In this document: positions 10,837 to 21,326 of the stretch, piece after piece
How positions within the stretch are numbered: position 1 is the first letter of the stretch
Layout: every line of letters starts with the position of its first letter
Source of the DNA: Lecanicillium sp. G3
Taxonomy: Eukaryota; Ascomycota; Sordariomycetes; Hypocreales; Cordycipitaceae
Direction: 5' to 3'
Assembly (NCBI GenBank): GCA_037575805.1
Contig: JAZHPD010000091.1
Coordinates: forward strand, 19,303-83,302
DNA: 64,000 nucleotides
The notes under the pieces: generated by a model
What the model saw: only the letters and a program-made list of their open reading frames with translations
The model's database searches: none
What the model was told of the DNA's origin: nothing
Position numbers and translations under genes: made by a program

Positions 10837-11770
10837 TTAGTCCAGTTCATCATTGACTTGATAGACGTGGCGGCTTCGGCCTGGGTCTTTGCGCATTGCT
10901 TGACCAGAACCGGTGAAGCCAACTAGAAGACGATTAGTTAGTGAAGAATGTGATACGTTGGGCAGGGAGACGACATACCTCTACCATGGATGCCCTCTGG
11001 CGTCCGGAACATGCTCTCTTTTTTCTGCGATTTTCCGAACTTGGACTTGGAGTTAAATTCCTGCCACTTGTTCTTGCCGGCCTCGAGCTCTTTCTTGGCC
11101 TTGATCTTCTTCGGTTTTGGCGGTTTGGCCTCACCGTCATCTTTGGCTGCGTTGGGGTACGACGTGGCGCCAGCAGAGGACACGAGGCCAGGCGGCGGCG
11201 GCGCAGACGAGGCAGCAGGAGGGGGCGGCGGGGCGTCTGCTTTTCTCTTGTTCGAAATGGGGCGGATATCGCGCGATCGCAGGGTTTCCGTGTTGTCGTA
11301 GCCTTTGAATTTGACCACGTAGACGGGGGCAGCAGACGAACCCGTTATCGACGTGATCTTGGCCGGATGGAAGCCCTTGTCGCCAGACATCCACTTGGCC
11401 ATGATGGTATCATTGACCTGGTATACGGCCGGTGCGTCGTCTTTCGCCTCGGGCGGCGGGGGTGCGGCCTTCTTGAAGGCGGGATGGTTCTCGCGCGACC
11501 ATTTCTCGGGTTCTGGCGAGGGCTGCTTCGGTGCGGGCTTGGAGGCCTGTTTGGGCTTCAGTTCTGCAATGTTCTCGTTGAGAAGGTCGACAAATTTTTT
11601 CAACTCCTCCTCGAGCGCCTTGAGCTCGGCATTATCTGGGTCATCGCGCAGCTGTCCGAGGACGAGGTCGAGCTTGGAGACGGTCAGCGCATTCTAGGCG
11701 GTTTGACTGGGCGACGTACCTGTTCCTGGTATTGCTCCTTCTCTGCTTCCAACTCGGCGAGTCCTGACAT
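10837..11770 (-). CDS. SPF30/SMNDC1-like Tudor-domain splicing factor
   Basis: Survival-motor-neuron-related splicing factor 30 family, a spliceosome assembly protein whose Tudor domain binds methylated arginines. Exons are 11770-11720, 11672-10979 and 10922-10837, giving 276 aa. The first intron is best drawn as 47 nt (GTACGT...CCAAG) with a CTGAC branch point close to the acceptor. It joins 'EKEQYQEQ' to 'LDLVLGQLRDDPDNAELKAL', as expected for the family's N-terminal helix. The Tudor domain lies near residues 95-150: 'YQVNDTIMAKWMSGDKGFHPAKI' in part, then 'YVVKFKGYDNTETLRSRDIRP'. A Pro/Ala linker and a Lys-rich block follow. The last intron splits the signature C-terminus 'SMFRTPEGIHGRVGFTGSGQ'. 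The start at 11770 is the only ATG giving this N-terminus. Confidence 0.94.
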
Positions 11771-12947
11771 TTCTTCTCTTGGCAGTTGTATTTCGTGTTT
11801 ATTCGACGCGCGACGATCGATTTCGAGTAACAGAGGCGGACGCGATGTGTGGTGCAATGGTGTATGACGTTTGGAGTTGGATGTCGCACCAGAGGAAAAT
11901 GGTGACGGAAGTGGGGCACGTGATGGAGGCTGCGTCGCAGAGGGGTGTAATAGGTGCAAACGGCTTATATGAGGATGAAGGGGCAAAGCTGAAGCGTTTT
12001 ATTGGTGAATGTTTGTTGGAACTTGCAGCCTTTTATTTATTTCCCATATTGGGGTTGTCCAACGGGGGCCAGTCTGCTATCTTTATTGCTCCCGCCGCAA
12101 TTGCTGTCACCGCATGGTCACACTCGTCTCTGTACGCCCACCACTCCTGCGGCCGCAAACAAAAGGCCTTCCTTTCTTTTAAACATTTTCATACTACACA
12201 AACTTGTCACGCGGTGCCTTTTTGTGCGCCTCAGGCCGACTCTGTTATGGCTCTCATTCGCAGCCCAATTCCCTGCCACTTGCCAGGATATATATTGACC
12301 CAGTCGTCTACAGTGTCGCATCCCAGGCTAACAGCGACTGCCATTCTAGCGTTCTTCCAGCACCCAAGCCCCCCTGCTAGTCCCCCTCGTCCACCCCGAG
12401 GCCGGGCCCACGCCCGCCCGGAACTCGTTTAGCCCACTCCAGCCTTCCAGCTCTTCCAGCTCGTCCTCGACTCATCTCGGCCGCTCTCAAATCTCCCCTC
12501 TGTCCCGACCGTCCGGCACCCCGACAATCCAACATCTCCATCACAACTGACGTCGCTTCCGCTGCCCTCCATCCATCGTTACCAGCCAAGGCCATTGCCT
12601 CATCACCGCTCCGTCATCAATTGGCTAATTGGTGCTCCGTGCGGCCGTTGCGTATCCGCAGCGCCCGCAGCAGTCTCGCCCGCAGCCGCATATATAGTGC
12701 AGAGTCGCATCTCCATCCCTCTGTTCCCTCAGCACCGTCCAAACCCGCTGTCTCACCGGCTGGTGCACCTCCTTGGGTACTCAGCGCCGCCACGACCAGG
12801 TCCGACTTCGCATTGTCCTGCACTGAGGCTGCAGCACCCTCCGTCCATTTCCGACCGGCCCCCCTCTGTCCTGCTGCAAGCCATCCAACAGAACAACCCT
12901 GTCGACGCCGGCTTGCTGCGCTGTCAACGCAAGCTTTTCAGCGAACC
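11771..12947. promoter_or_regulatory. Divergent promoter region SPF30 / TCO89-like, with a C-rich leader
   Basis: 1177 bp. The right half is C-rich with many CCG/TCC runs (12360-12900), as in fungal 5' leaders. The reading frame of the TCO89-like gene is open back to about 12621, but it contains no ATG before 12948, so this part is taken as untranslated. Confidence 0.5.
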
Positions 12948-14591
12948 ATGGCGCGCGAAAGAGACATGGACAACGCATCTGCAGCTGTCGACGCCCAATC
13001 AAAACGCGGCGACTCCGACACCCACAGCGACGTCTCTGCAGCCGCACCTCAGCAACACCGCCATAAGCAGCAGCATCAAAAGCACCACCATGTCGGCGGT
13101 CGTCTTCATGCCCGTGTCCCCTCCGCCAAAATCTTGCATACAAAGTCGCATCAGCACGGTCAGGCCGCGCCCAGGCTAACCAGGCGCCAGACTTCCCCTG
13201 GCGACCGCGACGCCAATCGACGCCAGGCCAACAATCACCGTCGCGTAAATAGCGAAATAAAGCTGTCGCGCGACAATTCCGCGACGAATTTGCCCAAGAG
13301 CGTCTCCCACTCTAGCCTCAAGCGCAATCGCTCCAGCATCGAGGTTGCCAAGCGCAATCGGTCCTCCGACAAGCTGCATCGCAATTCCAGCAGTTCCGCC
13401 ATCAATAAGCACAAGTCAAACAAGTCCCAAGTAACCTTTGACATCGGCAACGACGACCCCGAAGACGAATGGGTTGATGCGAGCGGGTCAAACTCCCCGC
13501 ACATGTCGCGAAAAGGCTCCCTTATAAGCAGTGGCCAGTCTTCTCTACAGCGCAATCCTACGTCCAACGGCAACTCGAGACCGCAAACCCCTAGTCAATC
13601 AGTTCCGCCCTCAACCAATACTTCTCCTTCCGAACAAGAGAGAGTCCGACAGAAAGAGTACCTTACGTCGCGTGTACTAAAGCGAACCATGTCGCACGGC
13701 GCCACCACGCAAATGGCTACCGAAATGGCACAGGCCAGTCTTCCCCGCCACTCGCCCGAATCAGATGGGCCCAATGGGTCTCTTTCAAATTCTGGCAACC
13801 AGGATGGTCTTACGTCGCGATTCGTCGAAACACCTGGATCAGGTATCGTAAGCGAGGGTTCTTTTTACAACGCACCCGGCAGCGGAAGGCAGCTCCAAGC
13901 AGATTCACCGCGTATGCATTCCGCGTCAAGTTTGTCGCAGAGTGGCTCAAAGCCTATGCTCTCCGATGTTGACAACAGTGCTCTCGTTCCCAAAGCTGCG
14001 GGTCGCAGCACTGCTCCCCGTGCAGAGACATCCCGCACACAGCAGAAACTCAACCTTCAACGACAAAGCTCTGCTCTGGAGCCGGGACAGGCCGTCGGGG
14101 CAGTTGGTGGTATTGCTGGCCCTCTGATCGGCATTAGTGGCGCAGGTTACGACGGGGCGAACAGCCGTGACCCGCGCGTGAACAGGTTGATGGAGAGAAC
14201 TGGTATGGAGTACTTGGTAGTAAGAAGATGTCAGAACCCTATTGCACGTTCACTCAATCGTCTCGGACGCCTGCCCGAACTTGAGAGGAGTAAGCGGATC
14301 CCTCGTCCTGGGACGCCTTTAGCCAACGGCAAACGATCTACCGCTGCCACTGATGCACAGGCTCGACATGCACGCAATGTCAGCATGCCAGAGAGGCAAA
14401 CGGCAACTTCACGAAGAGTCGCTTCCATACGAGGCAACGGTACCGGGTCCAGCTTTGAGGGCGATGATGCTTCGCGAGTAGGCGAGAGAATGAGCGGGTC
14501 AAGTGCCGCGGGCGATGAACCCGACGATACTGCGACTACGCTGCGAAACTTGTGGGAAAAGTCGATGGAGCTCAGCGCAAGCACCGATTGA
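12948..14591 (+). CDS. TCO89: TCO89-like TORC1 subunit
   Basis: Probable fungal orthologue of Tco89, an accessory subunit of TOR complex 1 that works at the vacuole in nutrient and stress signalling. Single exon, 547 aa, mostly disordered: rich in Ser, Asn, Arg, His and Gln. The blocks that suggest the family are 'HHHVGGRLHARVPSAKILH', 'RLTRRQTSPGDRDANRRQ', 'HRRVNSEIKLSRDNSATNLP', 'SHSSLKRNRSSIEVAKRNRS' and 'DIGNDDPEDEWVDASGSNSP'. Near the C-terminus are 'NSRDPRVNRLMERTGMEYLVV' (in part) and 'TATTLRNLWEKSMELSAS'. The ATG at 12948 is the first in an open frame that continues upstream without another ATG. The many RxxS sites could be kinase targets, but this is inference. The family call rests on remembered sequence pattern and needs a profile search. 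Confidence 0.78.
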   Translation: MARERDMDNASAAVDAQSKRGDSDTHSDVSAAAPQQHRHKQQHQKHHHVGGRLHARVPSAKILHTKSHQHGQAAPRLTRRQTSPGDRDANRRQANNHRRVNSEIKLSRDNSATNLPKSVSHSSLKRNRSSIEVAKRNRSSDKLHRNSSSSAINKHKSNKSQVTFDIGNDDPEDEWVDASGSNSPHMSRKGSLISSGQSSLQRNPTSNGNSRPQTPSQSVPPSTNTSPSEQERVRQKEYLTSRVLKRTMSHGATTQMATEMAQASLPRHSPESDGPNGSLSNSGNQDGLTSRFVETPGSGIVSEGSFYNAPGSGRQLQADSPRMHSASSLSQSGSKPMLSDVDNSALVPKAAGRSTAPRAETSRTQQKLNLQRQSSALEPGQAVGAVGGIAGPLIGISGAGYDGANSRDPRVNRLMERTGMEYLVVRRCQNPIARSLNRLGRLPELERSKRIPRPGTPLANGKRSTAATDAQARHARNVSMPERQTATSRRVASIRGNGTGSSFEGDDASRVGERMSGSSAAGDEPDDTATTLRNLWEKSMELSASTD

Positions 14592-15071
14592 GCGACGCCG
14601 GCATAGGTTACAAGAAACGTATTTGACATAGCGCATATTTTGTATGGGTACTTACACACGGACAGGGGCTGTTTCTCAGTCTGTTGGCTTGCTTTCACTT
14701 CCTTGGGCACCTGGAGTTGTTGACGGCTTCTTTGGTATATACGGCGGGAGCAAGTTTTGATTGCACATGATAGCCAGGGCTTCACCTGGCTCCGAACATA
14801 TTTACTTAAACAGACCTATATTTTTTGCTTTACATGCTGATTGCCCATTGACGTGAATTGTAGTTCATTCATTAAGAAACTAGTAGAGACTGTTGAGTGA
14901 CGATGCACACGACATGGACGCCAACAGCCAAAGCCGTACGGTCATGAACACTTCGCATGCACCGCTCCGGAAACGAGTAAACAAACCCCCACAGAAATTA
15001 TTATCCGCCGTACGCCGCTCTATGCTTACACTCTCTAAATCCCTTTATCATTGCTGTTGACAGCTACAAAA
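14592..15071. other. Convergent 3' intergenic region TCO89-like / ABC1-like kinase
   Basis: 480 bp between two stop codons, with no supported gene. Confidence 0.5.
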
Positions 15072-17210
15072 CTAGACATTTGGAGACAAAAGATCATATT
15101 TCACACATCGTTCAACCTGTCGGAAACTGTTAGTAGTCTGTATATGTGGCACTGTAAAAGAGGTACTTACATCTTCAATGCTGGCCTGCAGGAACTTCCT
15201 CGTCTCCAGCCCAACCCAGAGGAGCAGCATGGAAAAGTCGCCGCCCGCGCCGCCTTGCTGCGTGCTCAGCTGCCGCAAGATCGGCAGCGAGCTGCTCAGC
15301 AGGTCGACGTCCGGGTTGAGGCTGCGGCCGATGCCCTCGAGCAGCAGGATGCTGATGACGACGTTGACAAAGTCGCCCTCGAGGCGGACGTGGTGCCCGC
15401 GCACCATGGACAGCACCTGCTGCAGGATGTCGCCGATCTTGACGTTGCCAAGCGCGAGGGTACGGCTCTTGACACCGAGCACCAGGTGCTGCATCTTGAG
15501 CGCGAAGACCTCCTTGTCCAGCACCGCCTCGGGCTGCCGGCAGCGCTCGCACATGAGGTGGCCCGCCTTGTAGCCGTCAAACTCGGCGACGGCGCGGAAC
15601 AGGTCGAGGAAGTTCTTGCGGTTGGTCGCGTTGAGCTCCGTCACCAGGCCCGTGTCGATGAAGATGAGCTGCGGGCGGAAGCCCTCGGCGTCAATCTTGG
15701 CGAGCTCGGCCTCCCACGCGCTGTGGTCCTTGCGGTGGCGGTAGGGGCGGAGGCGCTCGAGGACTTGCTCCGTTACGTCGGAGGGGTCCTTGGCGGGGGG
15801 CACGTCGGGGGACTGGCGCATGGGGAGGTCGGGCAGCTCGGGCTGGGCGGAGCGGTAGAAGCGCACCATGATGTTGCCCGGGTGCAGGTCGGCGTGGACA
15901 AAGTTGTCTAGGAGCAGCATGCGCAAGAAGGCGTCAAGGCCCTCGTCGGCAATGTCGTGCTGGAAGACGCCACCGCCGTTCTCCATGAAGTCGGCGAGCG
16001 GGATGCCCTGCGCAAACTCCTCAATCAGAACGTTGCGCGTGGTGAAGTCGGTGTACGGGTAGGGGAACCACGCTGTGGACCGGTCCTTGAAGTTCTGGCG
16101 AAAAGTTGCCAGGTTGGCGGCCTCGATGCGCAGGTCAAGCTGTAGCTTCATCATTTCACCGAACTGTTCCACCTCTCCGGGCAGCGAGAGCCACTCAATT
16201 GTCGGGATAGCGTTGAGGACAGACGCAAAGAAACTCATGATCTTGAGGTCACGACGGACGGTCCGCTCGACGTGCGGGTGCAGCACCTTGACAGCCACGT
16301 ATGTCGATGGTACGCGGTTCGGTGAGCTCTTTAGTACTGTCTTGACGTTGTGTTTTACGTTCTCTGAAATATGCTTGGCTGTGGCGATATCCGAATCGTG
16401 CGGCGATGCCAAGTCGGGTTTCAACTTGGCCTTGTAGACCTGCGCGATGGCGCCGACACCCAGCGGCTTCTCGTCAAACTCATCGAAGATCTCTTCGAAT
16501 GCGCGGCCACCAAAGGCAGCCTCGAGGGTAGCCCGCGTTACGCGCATTGAGTGTGCTGGCGCGTTGGAGTGCAGCTTCGACATGGTCTCACATAGCTCAT
16601 TAGGGAAGATGTCGGACCGTGACGCCGCCCACTGGCCGAGTTTGATAAACGCCGGCCCGGCAAGCTCCATGGCCAAGACGAGGAAGTTATACCACCAGAG
16701 CGTGCCGCTACGCTCATTGTCGTGCTCCGGGTCGCGGGCGCCTACCCATATAGCGGGCACGCAGACGATGACGGGGACGAAGATGACGACGAGGTGCAAG
16801 AAGCGCACGCCGGTAAAGATGGGCTCCCATATATACAGGTCGACAAAACGTATTATCTCGTGCACGATGCGTGACAGACCCCGGTCGTCGTCGGGCACCG
16901 TCTTCTCAATCTCGTGGCGCGAGAGAGCCAGCATGCGGTGCTCGCCCGTCTCTTCCGTGCCGTTGTTATCCTTGCGCGCGAGCTCGACAAACGTCGCCGT
17001 GCCGATTGCCGCCGCCGCACCCGACGACGCATGCAGGAACCCTCGCCCATTGCGGCCGCTGCGTCCCCCGCGCCAGGGTATTTGTCGAGCTGTGTGCAGC
17101 TGCTGTCGTGCGCAGTGCTGCTTAGGGATGAATGACGTCGGTCTGAGGCCGTGTACTTGTCGAAACCCCGACCGCAGGCTGACCCTCCCAAGAAGGAGCT
17201 CGAACCTCAT
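15072..17210 (-). CDS. ABC1/ADCK (UbiB) family atypical kinase, ADCK2/Cqd1-like, mitochondrial
   Basis: Atypical protein-kinase-like ATPase of the UbiB family, acting at the mitochondrial inner membrane in coenzyme Q biology. Exons are 17210-15171 and 15116-15072; the 54-nt intron 15117-15170 has GTAAGT, ACTAAC and ACAG. Spliced length is 694 aa. The first 60 residues are Arg/Gly-rich and free of acids, fitting a presequence. A hydrophobic segment near residues 135-157 is a likely membrane anchor. The KxGQ signature is 'FIKLGQWAASR' (about 189-198) and the Ala-rich nucleotide loop is 'GVGAIAQVYKAK'. The catalytic loop reads 'VHADLHPGNIMV' and the metal motif 'FIDTGLV'. The long linker and C-terminal region look more like the ADCK2/Cqd1 branch than Coq8, which is an inference. 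It is divergent from the heme lyase gene. Confidence 0.93.
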   Translation of the reverse strand: MRFELLLGRVSLRSGFRQVHGLRPTSFIPKQHCARQQLHTARQIPWRGGRSGRNGRGFLHASSGAAAAIGTATFVELARKDNNGTEETGEHRMLALSRHEIEKTVPDDDRGLSRIVHEIIRFVDLYIWEPIFTGVRFLHLVVIFVPVIVCVPAIWVGARDPEHDNERSGTLWWYNFLVLAMELAGPAFIKLGQWAASRSDIFPNELCETMSKLHSNAPAHSMRVTRATLEAAFGGRAFEEIFDEFDEKPLGVGAIAQVYKAKLKPDLASPHDSDIATAKHISENVKHNVKTVLKSSPNRVPSTYVAVKVLHPHVERTVRRDLKIMSFFASVLNAIPTIEWLSLPGEVEQFGEMMKLQLDLRIEAANLATFRQNFKDRSTAWFPYPYTDFTTRNVLIEEFAQGIPLADFMENGGGVFQHDIADEGLDAFLRMLLLDNFVHADLHPGNIMVRFYRSAQPELPDLPMRQSPDVPPAKDPSDVTEQVLERLRPYRHRKDHSAWEAELAKIDAEGFRPQLIFIDTGLVTELNATNRKNFLDLFRAVAEFDGYKAGHLMCERCRQPEAVLDKEVFALKMQHLVLGVKSRTLALGNVKIGDILQQVLSMVRGHHVRLEGDFVNVVISILLLEGIGRSLNPDVDLLSSSLPILRQLSTQQGGAGGDFSMLLLWVGLETRKFLQASIEDVSTSFTVPHIQTTNSFRQVERCVKYDLLSPNV
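15117..15170 (-). other. 54-nt stop-free intron near the 3' end of the ABC1-like kinase
   Basis: Donor GTAAGTACC, branch ACTAAC and acceptor CGACAG are all close to fungal consensus. The length is a multiple of three and no in-frame stop occurs, so retention would add 18 residues in frame before the last 14 residues, instead of causing nonsense-mediated decay. Confidence 0.8.
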
Positions 17211-17717
17211 CTCGCGGGTGTTAATTGATGCCGTTTTCGATACGTAGATTTATTGTCATGCTCGAGGGGAGGTGGTCGGCTATACTGATGGTGTTGTGTG
17301 CTGGGAAGCCTTGGTTCCGGCGCGTGCCGACAGGACTGGATTGGTGCCGCTCGACGACAAAGTAGTGACGTACTGGACGCATATGCACGCGCAAGGGTGG
17401 AACAGCTGAACTGAATGTAAAAAAAAGCACATGCTAATAACTTAACTAGTCAATCCAATCAACTGGGCTCCATTGCTTATTTACTCATATTCCGGTTTGT
17501 TAGTGCAACGCATAGCCTGCGCTACAACTCTCCTAACTGACCCGAACGGCCAAGCGCCCCACGGAGTGCCCGGCATGGCGCGATAAGATTAGAAATTTCT
17601 CCGTCCCTTATTTGCAGCGTGGCAACCTTTCCTGGGTGGTCTCTTTCAGCCAACACCCTCTTTGATCTGCGTATTCGCGTCACCTATTTTTAATCCAGAT
17701 TCGTCTGATAGATCACG
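17211..17717. promoter_or_regulatory. Shared divergent promoter region of two mitochondrial genes
   Basis: 507 bp between the start codons of the ABC1-like kinase and cytochrome c heme lyase. No other gene fits. Both products go to mitochondria, so shared regulation is plausible, but I cannot identify a specific regulator site. Confidence 0.5.
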
Positions 17718-18858
17718 ATGGGCTGGTTCTGGGCTGATTCGGTGCCTGCTGCTGGCCATATGCCCAGCGGGCACCCCTCGGTTTTCGCCAGCAAGGAGCC
17801 TCCTGTAAGTATTGTGCGCGCATACAGGGCCGCATTGAAAAACTAACGTGACTGTTCTTCCAGGCCGGCTGCCCGATGCACAAGAAGTCTCTCGACAAGC
17901 TCAACCCACACGCCGAAGCGACCAAGCCTGCCGCCCCTATTCCGTCCACCTCTGGCTGCCCCGTGCCTCACGACCAACGCGCCGCCGCCGTCGCAGCCGC
18001 TTCCTCGAAACCGGCCACGGACGCGGACGAGTCCAAGTCGATCCTGTCGCAGCTGAATCCCCTCAACTACATGTTTCCCGATTTGTCGCAGAAACGTGCG
18101 CCCAACCAGGCCATCGCGCTTCCGACGTCGCGCGAGGAGTCGACCATCCCCAAGGGCGACGGCGACGGCACCTGGGAGTACCCGTCGCCGCAGCAGATGT
18201 ACAACGCGCTACTGCGCAAGGGCTACACGGACACGGACGTTACGGCCGTCGAGTCCATGGTGTCGGTGCACAACTTCCTCAACGAGGGCGCCTGGGCCGA
18301 GATTGTCGGCTGGGAGCAGCGCTTCGCGCGCGGCCTGTACAAGGGCTGGCAGATCTGCAGACGCGGCGAGGAGCACGTTGAGGAGGAGTTGGACCGTCAC
18401 TGGGACGGCAAGGAGCCCGAGCCCAGCCTGATTCGCTTCCAGGGACGACCCAAGGACATGACACCAAAGGCGGCCATGTTGCAGGTTCTCGGCTGGATCT
18501 ACCCCGCCAAGTTTGGGTAAGTGCATTTCGCAGTCAAGGTATTAACGAATTATTTATTAACCTTCTATACAGTACTGAGCCTCCCTTTGATCGGCACGAT
18601 TGGTACGTCTCGCGAGACGTCAACGGCGAACAGAAGCAGATCCGCTATGTAATCGACTACTACTCGGGGGACCAAGATGACGACTCAGACGAACCCGTCT
18701 TCTTCCTCGATGTGCGCCCCGCAGCCACCCCTCAGGGCGCTGCCGAGAGAATCATTCGATGGGGCAGCGACGTGTGGTGGAAGGCCATCGGCGGAGACGT
18801 GCGCGAGCAGAACCCGCAGCCTTTCTTCCGTCACAACTCCCCTAAGCCGTTTGGCTAA
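17718..18858 (+). CDS. CYC3: Cytochrome c heme lyase (holocytochrome c synthase)
   Basis: Attaches heme covalently to apocytochrome c in the mitochondrial intermembrane space. Exons are 17718-17804, 17864-18516 and 18573-18858, giving 341 aa. Two N-terminal heme-regulatory Cys-Pro motifs are present, 'GCPMH' and 'GCPVPH'. The lyase domain includes 'LNPLNYMFPDLSQKRAPNQ', 'LPTSREESTIPKGDG', 'WEYPSPQQMYNALLRKGY', 'VHNFLNEGAWAEIVGWE' (conserved His and Trp), 'RFQGRPKDMTPKA', 'PPFDRHDWYVSR' and 'FFLDVRPA'. The start 'MGWFWAD' is characteristic of filamentous-fungal cytochrome c lyases. Cytochrome c1 lyase is the alternative, but the N-terminal form and overall pattern favour the cytochrome c enzyme. 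Confidence 0.96.
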
Positions 18859-19114
18859 ATGATCTATTTCCTTTTTACGGTGTTTGCTATTGGTGGGATT
18901 GCATTTTGTTTTAGACTAGCGACGCGACGCATGTTACGAGGTCTTTTATTCGTCTCCCCTCTCAAAACGGTGGAAGTTTATAATTATAGTGTATTGTGTA
19001 TAGTGTACGTCAACAGGTGTAAGACTTATAAATTTATTCATATTCAAGTAACTTCCATTTACCTATCTTCGTCTGTCTTCTTTTCATTCTGGTTAGCAAC
19101 CATCATAGTTCTGT

Positions 19115-20028
19115 CTATTGGAATTTTTTCGCCTCGACTGTCTCCGTGTCCGTTGACTGCGAGTTGGCCGTGATGCCGTTGAAATAGCCGGCGCGCCCAA
19201 ATTCATAAACCGCCCAGGAAATCATGAGCACAAACGCAAATACATTTGCCAGGGCGAATACACCGAGCTCTGCCTCGTGCATCTCCTCTATCGAGTATCC
19301 CACCCCGAAGTACTCATGTACCACCTCTTTCGGCAGGTTAGTAAGGACGAAGCCGATGGCGTACAAGGCCATCATGCTAAGCCGCTCAGCTGAGATGAAG
19401 CAGGCAGTTATGGTGTGCAAGACAGCCCATTTCCTGTGAGACACAAAGTCCCTGGCCCGGGCCGTGGTGGCCGTTTTGAACATGGTGAGCCAGTAAATGG
19501 GTCCGTAGAACCATACGCTGAGAGCAAACGTGGGCCACTTGAACGGGACGCCCTTGAAGCTGTGAACGTGAAATAGGTCTTCATGGGTATAGGCGTTATT
19601 GGACAGCAGAAACCAGTAGCCCGTCATGCTGAGCAATAGTGAGAATGAGAGGATCGCGTAGCCAGACGTGCGGTGGAAGACGGGCCACTTCTTGCGGAGA
19701 CTGTCGACGTGCTGGAGAGGCATGGCGATGCTCCAGATGATAGCCGGCGCGGCATGCAATCCTTGATAAATCCACATTGGAGCTGTCTTCCGGCGGAACT
19801 CTAGGAAATGTTCGCCTGTCTATACTGTGTCAGTAACTTGCAAAGGTGCGCATCGGCGAGCAATGGGGCACACACAGCTACACGGCTTGTCGTAAATAGC
19901 AGCGCAGGCTCACCAGGCTTGACGATCTCATGTGTCCCCTCAAATGCGAAACCGGAGAATGTAATCATGATGATACTCAGAGGAATGATGATCTCTTGCG
20001 AGATCCGAACAGGTCTATTGAGAGCCAT
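19115..20028 (-). CDS. Small multi-pass membrane protein, DUF2306-like (tentative)
   Basis: Predicted integral membrane protein of unknown function. Exons are 20028-19876 and 19819-19115, with a 56-nt intron (GTGTGT...TATAG, branch CTGAC), giving about 285 aa. The donor is not certain, because GTGTAG or GTAGCT a few bases earlier could pair with a different acceptor phase. The ATG at 20028 is the first, the frame upstream having only TTG. About six to seven hydrophobic segments are visible: one in exon 1 ('IIIPLSIIMITFSGFAF'), then around 'GLHAAPAIIWSIAMPL', 'YAILSFSLLLSMTGYWFLL', 'WPTFALSVWFYGPIYWL', 'LSMMALYAIGFVLTNL' and 'VFALANVFAFVLMISWAV'. His and Arg residues between the segments ('FHRTSGYA', 'SHRKWAVLH') resemble DUF2306 or heme-type membrane proteins. 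The end is a short soluble tail. Confidence 0.72.
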
Positions 20029-21326
20029 GATCGATTGCCCAGCGTGTGCCAAATTTGGTTGAAAAAAGATTGAGTGTTGTTTGTGATGTAGTCTCCCAAA
20101 AAGGATGAAGGTCTCTTATTGTATATTTAGGTGAAGTGAGTTCTCGCCAACGGGACAGCAGGTATTTGATTGCCCACGTTTTGCCAGCAGGGTCTGGGTC
20201 TGCGGCGAGGCTCCGCACAAGCAGCCTTTTAGCCGGCGACTTAGCCAGAACAAGAGATCAAGGAGTAAATGATAGCGTTGTCTCTCAGCCACGCACGGGT
20301 TCGTCTTGGGCCTTGGTAAAGTAAATCATGGAGTTGAGGTCAAGAATAAGGCTGCCTTGTCAGAAAGTAGTCAACGTTTTGTGTTTGGCTTGTGACGGAT
20401 AGGCAGTTGTTGAGCCCGGCCCCACCCCCGCTAGACGGCGCCGAGTCTGGTGAGGAGTTCGGAGGTTGACGTGATCATGTTCCGGCTACCGTTTTTCAGC
20501 CCCGAGCAGATCAATGCATTGCATATGATTGGAAATTGAGTTGGTCTGCCTGTGACCTTTCAGCTTATTCTGTTACATCATTGACTGACTTGGCTTGTGA
20601 TTGTTGGCATTTGAAACGAAGCTGAACATATCCAGGCAATCGTGTTGAGGTTTACGGGGCAGAGGGTCTCGAGTGGACTTGCCCGTCAACACTTCCAATG
20701 GATAATGCATGTAAGCACTAGGGGCTGCCGCAGCCTGTTTCTTCTAAAACGGCAAGAGGAGTATGAAGAGAGGGTGCCCTTCTATTCAGTCCATGGCAGG
20801 ATTGCAGGCCTCGACTCACCTCAAGTTTCCTAATGTTTCTTCTCTGCTCGTCTCTCTCTCTTATATGACTTACGAGTATAGTCTGGGCTACCGGCAAGTT
20901 TGAAGACTTGAAACCTGAGTTTATATCGCAAACAGAGGATCAGACGAAAAGCTCAAAGCCTAAAGAAACAAAGTAGTATGAAAACATACTAAAAAAAAAA
21001 AAACCCCTATTCATTTCCATTAAAAAGGAATAAAGACTCGTTAAATCATTAAAATTGGATGTAAATTTCGGTATTGACTATAAAATCACCATTCTTTCCT
21101 AGAACAAAGTCGTTTCTTTACCCTACATGCAACTCAGGGTAGTGGATCTTGCAGTGGTAAACAGTGGCAGCTGGCAGCCAGTGGCACCGCCGCCAACTCT
21201 ATCCCCGGGCCCGCTAAAAAGTTGACCAGACATCGACTTTTTATCTTCAGCCCAGAAAAAAAGTCCCATCCAGCCCAACAGCGAAAAAGTCATCCCGGGC
21301 CCAAGTCTGCCGCCTCGTGACTGGAG
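20029..21326. promoter_or_regulatory. Divergent promoter region, membrane protein / NOL8-like
   Basis: 1298 bp with no supportable gene. It holds a run of A near 20992-21003 and two CCCGGGCCC words about 90 bp apart (near 21203 and 21293) flanking the putative transcription start area of the right-hand gene. Confidence 0.45.

Noticed and set aside
11694..11719. 26-nt intron in SPF30
   Set aside because: Shorter than fungal introns normally are; the 47-nt alternative has a branch point and gives the family-typical sequence.
12621..12947. N-terminal extension of the TCO89-like protein
   Set aside because: The frame is open but has no ATG, and the translation looks like C-rich leader DNA.
15051..15911. 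286-codon plus-strand frame opposite the ABC1-like kinase
   Set aside because: Antisense shadow of the conserved kinase; Ala/Val/Leu/Glu-rich without motif.
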